This document shows positions 1 to 7,852 of a stretch of 64,000 nucleotides of DNA, piece by piece. The notes beneath the pieces are model-generated. The model had not been told where the DNA came from. It saw nothing but the letters and a program-made list of their open reading frames with translations, and ran no database searches. Position 1 is the stretch's first letter. Each line of letters opens with the position of its first letter. The stretch lies in the NCBI RefSeq assembly GCF_016920785.2, contig NW_024609857.1, positions 194,445,027 through 194,509,026 on the forward strand. Direction: 5' to 3'. Both the position numbers and the translations under genes were made by a program. Origin of the DNA: Ixodes scapularis. Lineage: Eukaryota > Arthropoda > Arachnida > Ixodida > Ixodidae.

Positions 1-387
1 CATAGCTGGCTGACTTTCAAAAGTTGTGGGCCCCCTCTTTTACTCTTGCTATAATTACTGCTTCCTTGTTTTGGGTAGCACAACGGCTACAGATATGCAT
101 CACTTGCATGTTCTTCAGAAGAGCATAATTCGAATTATGTGCAATGCAGAGTTCAACGCTCACACATTACAACTTTTCAGAACCCTTCATATAGTTCCCA
201 TTACAGAGCATTATAATTATAAACTTCTTACAACATATCAAACGTCTGTAAGGCAAAATCAACTTGTTTTTCTTTTAATCGCCAATATGAAGCGGAGAGT
301 GCCTGCATATGCGGGCCGTTATATTGACACATGGTCAACGCCTCGCTCGAGAACAGCTAGCTACGGCCTCCAGATGTTGCAGTACTC
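1..387 (+). pseudogene. 3' end of a CR1/L2-like LINE reverse transcriptase ORF (fragment)
   Basis: An open frame from 26 to 400 matches the C-terminal tail of non-LTR retrotransposon ORF2 proteins of the CR1/L2/RTE type. The cues are LQKSIIRIMCNAEFNAHT (residues about 30-47) followed by LFRTLHIVPI, and a late RTASYG..ML.Y segment that normally precedes the final leucine/proline motif. No catalytic RT residues are present, because this part lies downstream of the polymerase core. The frame is cut near 388, where the (TCAA)-type tail of a minus-strand LINE-C fragment begins, so the last 7-8 residues of the open frame are not native. The clade assignment is by resemblance only. Confidence 0.6.
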
Positions 388-1765
388 GATGATTGATTAG
401 GGTTTTATGGCGCAAAAGCATCTTAGGCTATGATGCGCCAGATACAGACTATTGCAGAGAAGGTTTCAGAGGGGAAAGAGCTTTAGTAGCTGTGATGGAT
501 TAAAACTACGTATATGACTTGTAAATAGTGATGGAGATGAACTTGAATATAAAATTATAGCCGGTGTAAAAGACCGATAGCTCTCAAAAAGTTAAAAACA
601 CAACTGTATGGTACAAGTGGGTCGTTGCCAAGTAGAATACTAAGGTGTAAAGGCGTATGCTCGTTATATAACTGAGAAAAATGTTTCCGACGTTCTTGGT
701 CATACGCTGGGCATTCAAGTAAAACGTGTAAAACTGTTAGAGGACTGAAACAGTTCCCACACTCTGGGGCCTCTTCTCTGCGCAGGAGGTGGCCATGAGT
801 AAGGTGTGTATGACCTATCCTCAGTCGACACAAGACTACCTCACAGAAATGTTCACTGTGTCGAGCACTCTCCCAGTCACTGATCAATGGTTTTACAGAA
901 TGCAGCTTGTTATTAACTTCTTCATCCCATTATTGCTGCCACTTCCTTCTAATACAATGCTTTAAAAGTGTGCTATAATCTTTGTATGGAATGTCATGCA
1001 GGTCCACTTCTTGCTCACCAGCAGAACTTGCAGCAAGGTCTGCTTCTTCATTTCCGGGTATACCAACATGGCTAGGAACCCAACATAAAATTATTTTAAT
1101 ATTCCTTCTCGAGACATCACTAATTTGATTCTGTAACTCCATGATTATTGGGTTTTTCGAAGTCTTTAATGATGAGAGAAAAGGCAGAGAACTCAGTGAA
1201 TAAGTGTACACGACTCACTGCTTGCTCTTTGTTTTTACAATGTGATCAACTGCAAGACGGGGACCGCATAACTCTGCTGTTAAAATAGTGGCTGTACACG
1301 CAATCCGTTTTACACAGCGAACAGAGGGGCCGACCATAGCACATCCAACAAACGATTCTGTCTTAGTACCATCCGTGTAGTATGAGTTGTGTCCGGAATA
1401 TCTACTCTGAAGCTCAAAAAATTTTAGTTTTATGTATTCTGGTGGAGTTTCTTTCTTTTTAATTTTCGTTAGCGGGAGGTCACAGGAAATGAGGCAGTGG
1501 TCCCACGGAGCTATTGCTTGTGGAACAGGAGTGACGGGCATAGAACTACTCAGTCCAATTGAATCTGCTTTGGATCCATTTCTCATACTAAAAGGTGGTA
1601 TTACAGTAAGCTTGTTGTCAAAAGTACGTTTATATCTAATTTTTTTCAACAGCTTCTCGGGAAGAGTGCAAGGGAACCTGTTGTAATTAAGAAACTCCGT
1701 TTGAGTCAACCATTTACTCACTCCGACATCCAAGCAGAAGACTATATATCCAAGGCCAGTCCATG
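388..1765 (-). mobile_element. LINE-C fragment (5'-truncated non-LTR retrotransposon, minus strand)
   Basis: This is the 3' part of the LINE family seen complete at 34724-40736. Its 3' UTR (388-554) shares the ggttttatggcgca and gcgccaga words with 34746-34792, and it ends at 388-398 in the same GATT-type tail read on the plus strand. Coding similarity runs from the region after RT through RNase H to the C-terminal zinc motif. The 5' edge is imprecise, about 1750-1800, where plus-strand LINE-D coding begins. Confidence 0.8.
555..1765 (-). pseudogene. LINE-C ORF2 remnant: RNase H and C-terminal zinc motif
   Basis: Three overlapping-frame pieces (1765-1215, 1211-930, 887-555) read in order as the end of an I/R1-group ORF2. 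Piece one holds the first RNase H strand with YTDGTK and the ILTAEL glutamate segment. Piece two holds the last RNase H acidic block, CWVPSHVGIPGNEEAD. Piece three holds CRLRIGHTHLTHGHLL and the zinc-like CGNC..H...C segment. Two frame breaks, near 1213 and 905, separate them; the middle RNase H aspartate region lies at the first break. RT and endonuclease are absent. The product would have been the polyprotein that nicks target DNA and reverse transcribes the element RNA; this copy is dead. Confidence 0.8.
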
Positions 1766-4279
1766 TATGGACACGCTCGGAAGGGACTGTTAGATTTAAC
1801 AAGTGGAATGGTCGAATTTCCGACGTTTTCCGTGAGCTTTTTACGTATACCGTTCGATATACGAGAACTAGACGAGGCCCTTTCTGGACTACGTTTCTCA
1901 ACCTCTACCGGTCCCGACGGTATAACTTACGCGGCCTTATTTCACCTGGGTACAATAGGCAAAGTGAGGCTCTTGAAACTATATAACACATCGTGGGAAA
2001 CGGGCCAGGTGCCCCGGGATTGGAAAACATCGCGCATTATACCCATCCTTAAGCAAGGTAAATCCCCCCTAGACCTTTCATCGTTCCGTCCAGTTGCTTT
2101 GTCCTCTTGTGTCGGACAAATCATGGAAAGGATGATACATACCCGACTTGAATGGTACCTAGAGCAGTATGACATATACCCCGAAGTTATGGCAGGTTTC
2201 CGACGCGGACGCAACTCTCTTGATAATATCATTGACCTCACAACGAGTATCGAAAAACAAAAGAAATCCCGAAGAATCAGCACTGCAGTGTTCCTCGATA
2301 TTAAGGGCGCTTTTGACTCTGTAAGCCACAAGGCTATCTGCAACGCACTCTGCTATACCGGGATAGGAGGACGTCTGTATGCGTGGATTTTAGACTATCT
2401 TGAAAACAGAACAGTTCATATGGTGACGACAGAAGGGAAAACAGCTGAGTATATTGTTGCTCGTGGCGTGCCACAGGGTGGTGTTCTCAGTCCCACACTT
2501 TTCAATATCACCCTCATAGGACTTGTGAACAAACTTCCTCGAAACGTCAGAATAACTCTCTACGCGGATGATATCTGCATATGGACCTCATCAATCACGC
2601 AGCGATTTAGTGTGATTCGCTTACAGAAAGCACTTGAGATAATTTCAAATTACTTAAAATGCCGTGGACTATCGCTATGCCCATCAAAATCCGCAGCTAT
2701 AGCTTTTACACGAAAAAGTACGCTTAGGCATCAGCTCACTATTGATGCTCCCTCTATATCATATGTCCAAACTCACAGATTTCTTGGTCTTATCCTAGGC
2801 AAAGGTTTAACATGGACACCACACGTTAGGCAACTGAAAAGAAGGCTTATTAGCATTACCCAGCTCTTACGATTCATAAGTGGAACTACGTGGGGTCCAT
2901 CTGTAGCTTCACTTATCCAACTATATAACGCTCTTTTTGTCGGCATTATGCGATACAGTCTGCCCGTACTTCATGGGATGTGCCGCACAAATATAAGAGC
3001 GCTTGAGAGTATGCAGGCTCAAGCCCTACGTGCCTGTCTAGGGCTCCCAAAATGTACTTCCAATGTCGGAACTGTAGCTGAAGCAGGCGCTATTCCCATA
3101 GGTGTCCTTAGACTGCAAGAGACCCTTCGAACACACCTTCGCCATCTTACCAGACATAAAGAACACTATCTTGCAGATATATCAGATAGCAGAAGTGCCT
3201 CTGGATTTGCTCAAGTTATTAATTCTGGCAGCTTAGACACTCCACGAGATTTCGAACCAGCAGAGTTCTCTTCTTCGCCCCCATGGGCCTATCCAATAAT
3301 TAATATAAAGACAAATATTTCAGGGCTATATTCCAAAAAACACATTCCGTTAACTGCATTGAGGCAACACTCTTTGGAAATAATTAGTGTTCATCACCGT
3401 TCGCGAACACATGTCTATACCGACGGGTCCTGCACTGACGAAAGCTCCACTTACAGCTTCGTAATACCATCAATCAATGAGAGACTTCATGGAAAATTGG
3501 GTCACACGACATCATCAACAGCTGCAGAATTAGTAGCGATTCGAGAAGCACTTCGCTTCATTTCTGCATGTGACTCACGAGATTGGTCAATTTTTACCGA
3601 TTCTAGGGCAGCTCTTCAGAGCCTCAAATCCACTAAAAACAGGAACGTCAATGCACAGCTCGTTCATCAAATTTTGAAACTTCACCAGGAGGCTATCGAA
3701 AATGGGCATAGTCTGATACTACAATGGATTCCAAGCCACTGTGGTATCCAAGGCAATGAAAGTGCTGATTTAGCTGCCAAGGATGCTCACCGACGTAATT
3801 CTGGTTTAAAAATCCCATTTTCACGAACAGATGCCAGGGCCAGAATCAACTGTGTTGCTAAAACTATGATAAATCCCCTCTGGGCAAATCCGCTCTATTA
3901 TTACAGACACCTGCACAGCATTGACCCTTTCCTTGTCTTTCGTTCACCCCGCGGCCTTAAACGCCGGACTGAAACTACGCTCCACCGGATACTACTCAAC
4001 GTAGCTTCAACGGGATTCTATCTCAACCTTATCGGCCAGCTAGACTCTCCTCTCTGTGAGCATTGTGCCGTCACAGACACACTCGAACATGTCCTGTGCC
4101 AGTGTAGCCTATACACAAGTCAACGAAATGAACTGGCAAACTCTCTCCATCTTCCCAACGAAGAACCACTTTCCCTGACTCACCTGCTCGGACCATGGGA
4201 CTCCGCATCGGAAAGGGTCAAATCAACGACCTCCTTCATCCGCTTTCTTAAGAAAACAAAACTGGACCGAATACTCTAA
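1763..4279 (+). CDS. LINE-D ORF2, 5'-truncated: reverse transcriptase plus RNase H, open frame
   Basis: An 838-codon open frame. From about residue 30 it reads as a non-LTR RT: STGPDGITYAAL, FRPVALSSCVGQIMERM, FLDIKGAFDSVSH, GVPQGGVLSPTLFN and the catalytic YADD (about residue 270). RNase H follows with VYTDGSC, ELVAIREAL, FTDSRAAL and WIPSHCGIQGNESADLAAK, so all four acidic positions are present. It ends with a CEHC...H.LCQC zinc motif. The APE-type endonuclease and the ORF1 expected upstream are missing. The ATG at 1763 is only the first in-frame ATG next to the truncation junction; the first residues are probably not native. It belongs to the I/R1/LOA group but is distinct from LINE-B and LINE-C here. 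It is not mobile alone but has no internal stop, so it is fairly young. Confidence 0.85.
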   Translation: MYGHARKGLLDLTSGMVEFPTFSVSFLRIPFDIRELDEALSGLRFSTSTGPDGITYAALFHLGTIGKVRLLKLYNTSWETGQVPRDWKTSRIIPILKQGKSPLDLSSFRPVALSSCVGQIMERMIHTRLEWYLEQYDIYPEVMAGFRRGRNSLDNIIDLTTSIEKQKKSRRISTAVFLDIKGAFDSVSHKAICNALCYTGIGGRLYAWILDYLENRTVHMVTTEGKTAEYIVARGVPQGGVLSPTLFNITLIGLVNKLPRNVRITLYADDICIWTSSITQRFSVIRLQKALEIISNYLKCRGLSLCPSKSAAIAFTRKSTLRHQLTIDAPSISYVQTHRFLGLILGKGLTWTPHVRQLKRRLISITQLLRFISGTTWGPSVASLIQLYNALFVGIMRYSLPVLHGMCRTNIRALESMQAQALRACLGLPKCTSNVGTVAEAGAIPIGVLRLQETLRTHLRHLTRHKEHYLADISDSRSASGFAQVINSGSLDTPRDFEPAEFSSSPPWAYPIINIKTNISGLYSKKHIPLTALRQHSLEIISVHHRSRTHVYTDGSCTDESSTYSFVIPSINERLHGKLGHTTSSTAAELVAIREALRFISACDSRDWSIFTDSRAALQSLKSTKNRNVNAQLVHQILKLHQEAIENGHSLILQWIPSHCGIQGNESADLAAKDAHRRNSGLKIPFSRTDARARINCVAKTMINPLWANPLYYYRHLHSIDPFLVFRSPRGLKRRTETTLHRILLNVASTGFYLNLIGQLDSPLCEHCAVTDTLEHVLCQCSLYTSQRNELANSLHLPNEEPLSLTHLLGPWDSASERVKSTTSFIRFLKKTKLDRIL

Positions 4280-4640
4280 ATCCAGAACATACTTTTACAT
4301 GAACAAACAATAACGGACAGAATTTTCTTTTCCTTTATGCATATGTATGTATATGTATGTGTGTATGTATATATATATGTATATATATGCACATAGGTGT
4401 GTGTGTGTATGCATGTGTATATGTATATACATGTATATATGTGCATAGATGAATGTATATAAGTATGTATATATAGGTGTACATACCTTTTTCTTTTTTT
4501 CTTTTTTCTTCTCTCTCTCTCTTCATAATCTTTACCTCCCCTCTTTCCCTCCCCTAAGTGTGTAGTAGCCATCCTGCCAATCTTCGCGGGATAACCTCTT
4601 CTCCTTTCCAATAAACCAATTTTTCTCTCTCTCTCTATCC
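4280..4640 (+). repeat. LINE-D 3' region with (TATG)n/(TGTA)n microsatellite and pyrimidine tract
   Basis: After the LINE-D stop codon lies a TATG/TGTA-rich simple repeat (about 4335-4480), then a TC-rich tract (4487-4522) and a (TC)n run near 4623-4637. Non-LTR elements of this group often end in simple repeats, but the exact 3' end and a target duplication could not be fixed. Apparent reading frames on either strand here are low-complexity. Confidence 0.6.
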
Positions 4641-4729
4641 AAGGCCAAAAGCATTGCGTTCCAATTGTCATACACACATCGTCCTCGTTTTTTTCAAATC
4701 AGTCCCAGCTCGCGCAACAACACAACAAT

Positions 4730-4960
4730 ACAACGGTGCGCCCTTTTTATACTTCGTCTCGCCTTAGCATGGACTAACTGCGAGGCTGTGCAAACGCGAG
4801 CGGCTAGCCTTGACTGCTTTGACTAAATCACTCGCTGCACGAGCGCTCGTGCAGCTGCCGAAGGCTTCATCCAGAGCAACTAGCCCGAGCTTTTAGCATG
4901 CGCGGCTAACAATAGTCCATGCTAAGGTGAGACGAGGTATAGTGGCAGCACCGATTACAA
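4730..4960. repeat. Foldback element: about 230-bp imperfect palindrome with perfect central inverted repeat
   Basis: The outer arms match: cttcgtctcgccttagcatg near 4754-4774 pairs with catgctaaggtgagacgag near 4919-4937. Weaker pairing continues outward to cggtgc/gcaccg. The centre, 4834-4855, is a perfect 22-bp palindrome (core gagcgctc). No coding sequence. It is a hairpin or MITE-like foldback; the superfamily and target duplication are not clear. Confidence 0.75.
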
Positions 4961-5043
4961 TCAAATGCATGGCACGCGCGATCAATGCAGGAAAACAAAG
5001 CGCGTGGCGATACGACACCGCGAATATAAGTCATGCTCTGACC

Positions 5044-5212
5044 ATAGCCTCCTTTATACTGGCAATGCCTGCCCAGTGGTTGGCTTCCCCGTGCTTCGTC
5101 GTCGTTGCGCCTGCTTCACATATTTGCTACTAGAGGCGCCAAAACCCCATACAAAAATGCAGACGACTCTTCTTCGCTTCCCGCTGCCAGTCTACTGTGA
5201 TGCCATTTGTGA
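5044..5212 (+). repeat. LTR-like repeat copy, inverted relative to 6800-6968
   Basis: About 170 bp starting catagcctcctttatact and including ggcgccaaaaccccatac match the reverse complement of 6800-6958 with scattered mismatches. The second copy directly follows the Gypsy stop codon at 6984 on the minus strand, so the shared sequence is probably part of that element's LTR. This copy would be a solo fragment in the opposite orientation. Confidence 0.6.
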
Positions 5213-6230
5213 ATTGAATACATTCGTAACCCATGCTACATAGCAGGCGCAGGGCACCGTCAGTATAAATTTCATATATAAAAGAAGTCTTATACCTTTC
5301 TTTTAGTTTTCACGTCTTGGTTTTGTTTCTATGCTGAAATGTTACCAGACCTCTGGTGCTTGTCACATCGACAACAGAAATTATCAATGCCAATTAAAAA
5401 GGAGACAGACAGGCTGGCGGACTTCCAAAACGTTGATACAGCGACCACTTAGCGTTTTTATTGCTACTGGAGCAGAGCCGCAAAACACACGGCCTGCGGA
5501 CTACATGCGGCAGTCAAGTGGTTTTTCTCAGGACCGCGAACGCGTCCCCGCTGACCGAAAACCTGCGCACCCGTCGGCAGCACTCTGACCGGGGATCTTG
5601 ATATACATTTTCAATTTGTTTTTTAAGCGCACAGCCCCTTGATGTTTTTAACCGGTCTCTTGTGGTCCGCCCTGTTTTTCACGTATATAGTTCTAGAGTT
5701 TTAACGACTTCGTAGATAGTGGCTTGCTGGCGAAGATCTTCTTGGGGTCATGCTTGTCAGTCAGGGATGCCGAGTAGTTTGTAAAAATTGGCCTGAAATA
5801 CCTAATACCTAGTTGCAGGAAATCTTTGTAATGGTTGACATTAGAGCCACTAAATAAGCTACGCTTCAGAGTAACAAAACTTGGTCATATTGTGTCTTAA
5901 AATCATGGTTGCCAGTTATCTGAAGCTTTATCTGAAATCACAGGAAACGCCTTTCCGCCCTCCACAAATGTTTAAACAGTTCACGACAGATAAAAGCAAT
6001 ATTATATGAGCTTCCTAACACCGAATCTAATGCTGAGGAAGTCGCACTTTTCGAATCATGACGATCGGCAGTTGCGTCTGCTCTGCATACGAGCCAAAAT
6101 GGCGGCGCCCACGGCAATGCCGGGGAACGGAGTGCCGATACTCTAAGCGCAGCTTATTTAGTGGCTCTAGTTGACATCTTTCGCTACCTTTGCGTATTTT
6201 AGAGCGTCATGATGTATAAGTGTATCCACC
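5213..6230. other. Noncoding stretch, nothing recognised
   Basis: Short open frames only (longest about 85 codons at 5331-5588), with no recognisable motif. No repeat of this stretch was found elsewhere in the window. Confidence 0.5.
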
Positions 6231-6556
6231 GCAGTATCACCAGCTGAATGCAACGGCTTTTTCAGCATATTTCGTTTTTTCTGTAAAATTTCTACGAAGT
6301 TCTTCCAGCGCACACAACACCCTCACTAGCTTCTCTGATGGATAGTATAGTCCTCCCCTGTCCTGGTGCCCAAGGAGGGGATTACAAGGAGCCATAAAAG
6401 CCTGCTTAATGACCAATAGGAAGTGCAACTCGCGAGTCTGTGTTGCACATAGGCACACAACAGTAAGGTATCATGCGAGTTAGAATGCAGCACAAGGTGT
6501 CAGGACTAAGTCCAAGGTGCTGATGTGCCCACGATAAATAAATGAAATGAAATGAC
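6231..6556 (+). repeat. Possible retroelement 3' end with A-rich tail
   Basis: The stretch ends at 6531-6556 in a tail of the form ataaataaatgaaatgaaatga, typical of LINE or SINE 3' ends inserted on the plus strand. No coding domain is visible upstream, so the family is unknown. Confidence 0.35.
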
Positions 6557-6799
6557 CGCGCGTGTACGTGTGGCGTCGCGGTGTGCGTGCCACGAGCCGC
6601 AGACAGCCTCGTGCTATTGAGCTACGCTGGCAATCGCTAAGCGCTCTATCTGCCGGCCGAACGACGACCGAAAGCTGTTACTCGTGTCACAAAAAAAAAA
6701 TTATGTGATCAAGTGACCTATTTGATCACACAAGGTCACGTTACAGCGTAACTTAATATAGGAAACTTACATTATCACGTAGCTTAACGGATAACGTAC

Positions 6800-6970
6800 C
6801 TTACGCTAGCTACAGTGAACTGTAGCCGCAGGCAGTGGACAAGCGTCGTCTGCATTTCTGTATGGGGTTTTGGCGCCCCTAGTAGCAAATCTGTGAAGTA
6901 AGCACGACGACGACAAAGAAACCATTGGGCAGGCATTTTCAGTATAAAGGAGGCTATGCTCTGACACAAC
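6800..6970 (-). repeat. Putative 3' LTR start of Gypsy-1
   Basis: Directly downstream (minus strand) of the Gypsy-1 stop codon lies a G-rich polypurine-like word (gtttggggtg) followed by TGTGTCAGAGC, a plausible LTR start near 6968. The next 160 bp recur, inverted, at 5044-5212. The distal LTR end was not identified. A short inverted repeat (gtgatcaa..ttgatcac, 6707-6731) lies just beyond. Confidence 0.45.
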
Positions 6971-6983
6971 ACCCCAAACAAGA

Positions 6984-7052
6984 TTAAAACTTCTCGCACA
7001 TAAGCCGATCCGGCTTGTTCGTCGCACGAGTGCTACGCCTAGGCACTACAGG
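6984..7052 (-). pseudogene. Gypsy-1 pol, last codons (continues from 19593 across the hAT insertion)
   Basis: The minus-strand frame holds PRRSTRATNKPDR, the basic RRSTR-type tail that ends many Ty3/Gypsy pol proteins, and stops at 6984. It abuts the hAT target duplication (7045-7052). The frame entering from 19593 on the other side of the hAT is in the same phase once the hAT and one copy of the duplication are discounted. It is therefore the severed end of the pol remnant at 19593-21836. Confidence 0.8.
7045..7052. repeat. hAT target-site duplication, left copy
   Basis: ACTACAGG, identical to 19585-19592. Confidence 0.85.
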
Positions 7053-7192
7053 CATGGGCATCGACAGGATTTTGTCTTGGGGGGGCCAAACTGACGGCCC
7101 TCCGGCATGTGCGCCCAGGGGGGGGGGGGGGGGGGGTCGTTTAACAGTAGAATACGAAAAAGCTAAATACAGCAAGCAAGATGCACATAATA

Positions 7193-7772
7193 TTTTAGAG
7201 CGCAGCTCTTAGGCGCCCGTTTCAGGATTGAGTGGCGTCGCCGTCGGCGTAACCGCGCGGTGCATTATAGGTACATTTTTCCGAAGGGACCCGAGGTCGT
7301 CCCGAAGGAACCCGAGGTCCTTCGGGAGGACCTCGGGTCCCTTCGGGAGGACCTCGGATTTCTTCGGGAGGACCTCGAATTCCTTCGGGAGTTGCATGCA
7401 GTTGGCATACAACCTGGGTTGCATGCAACATGTTGCATGCAACTGGCCTGAAGCGAGTTGTGTGCATCCTGTTGCATGCAATCCAGGTTGCATGCAACCT
7501 GGTGACGTCATTGGCATCCGCATCGTCGTCGTCATCATTACTGATGACGTCATCAGTGACATCACTGATGACGTCATCGGCATCCGCATCGTCATCGTCA
7601 CTGATGAAGTCATCAGTGACGTCTCTGATGACGTCATTGGATCGTCATCGTCAAGGTCACGTGACCCCCCGAGATCACGTGACCCCCCCGAGGTCACACG
7701 ACCCCCCCCCCCTTCAGCACCCTTCCCTCCTCCTCCTCCTCAAGAGCTCCGCTCTAATTCGGCGTTACAGGG
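7193..7772 (-). repeat. Palindromic-array repeat, copy A (minus orientation)
   Basis: In minus orientation it runs from ctgtaacgccgaattagagc (7751-7770) and a GAGGAGGA purine tract, through an array of short palindromes, to a conserved end (gcggttacgccgacggcgac, then cgggcgcctaagagctgcgc at 7203-7222). The array on the plus strand holds a 21-bp tandem repeat in both orientations (cccgaggtc at 7290 and 7311; ttcgggaggacctcgg at 7321, 7342, 7363), GTTGCATGCAAC palindromes (7418-7429, 7432-7443), four TGACGTCA sites (7503, 7545, 7569, 7629) and CACGTGAC palindromes (7655-7666, 7675-7682). The same end modules recur at 23520-23945 and 29710-30130. Similarity continues upstream past the LINE-B insertion to about 13760. 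Confidence 0.8.
7762..7772. repeat. LINE-B1 target-site duplication, 3' side
   Basis: gcgttacaggg, identical to 13707-13717. Confidence 0.8.
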
Positions 7773-7852
7773 ATGATGATGACAACATTTAATTTGCCCA
7801 TAGATGGGGTCAGGGAAGAGGGAGTGTTGAGAGAGCCTCCCCCTCTCCCCCC

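Noticed and set aside
1215..1901. Single 228-codon minus-strand gene
   Set aside because: Only the part below about 1765 resembles LINE-C ORF2; the rest is antisense to LINE-D coding.
4276..4677. 133-codon minus-strand frame rich in Y, I, H and T
   Set aside because: It translates a TATG/TGTA microsatellite and pyrimidine tract in the LINE-D 3' region.
6590..6660. tRNA-like or SINE promoter sequence (gtagctcaatagc on the minus strand)
   Set aside because: An A-box-like word is present, but no B box (GGTTCGAATCC type) at the right distance and no cloverleaf.
5044..6968. A 1.9-kb transposon with 170-bp terminal inverted repeats
   Set aside because: The right segment is explained as the LTR next to the Gypsy-1 stop codon, and no target duplication flanks the pair.
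7209..7792. Several overlapping open frames of 90-180 codons on both strands
   Set aside because: They arise from the periodic palindromic array; products are repeats of arbitrary residues with no domain, and both strands are open at once.
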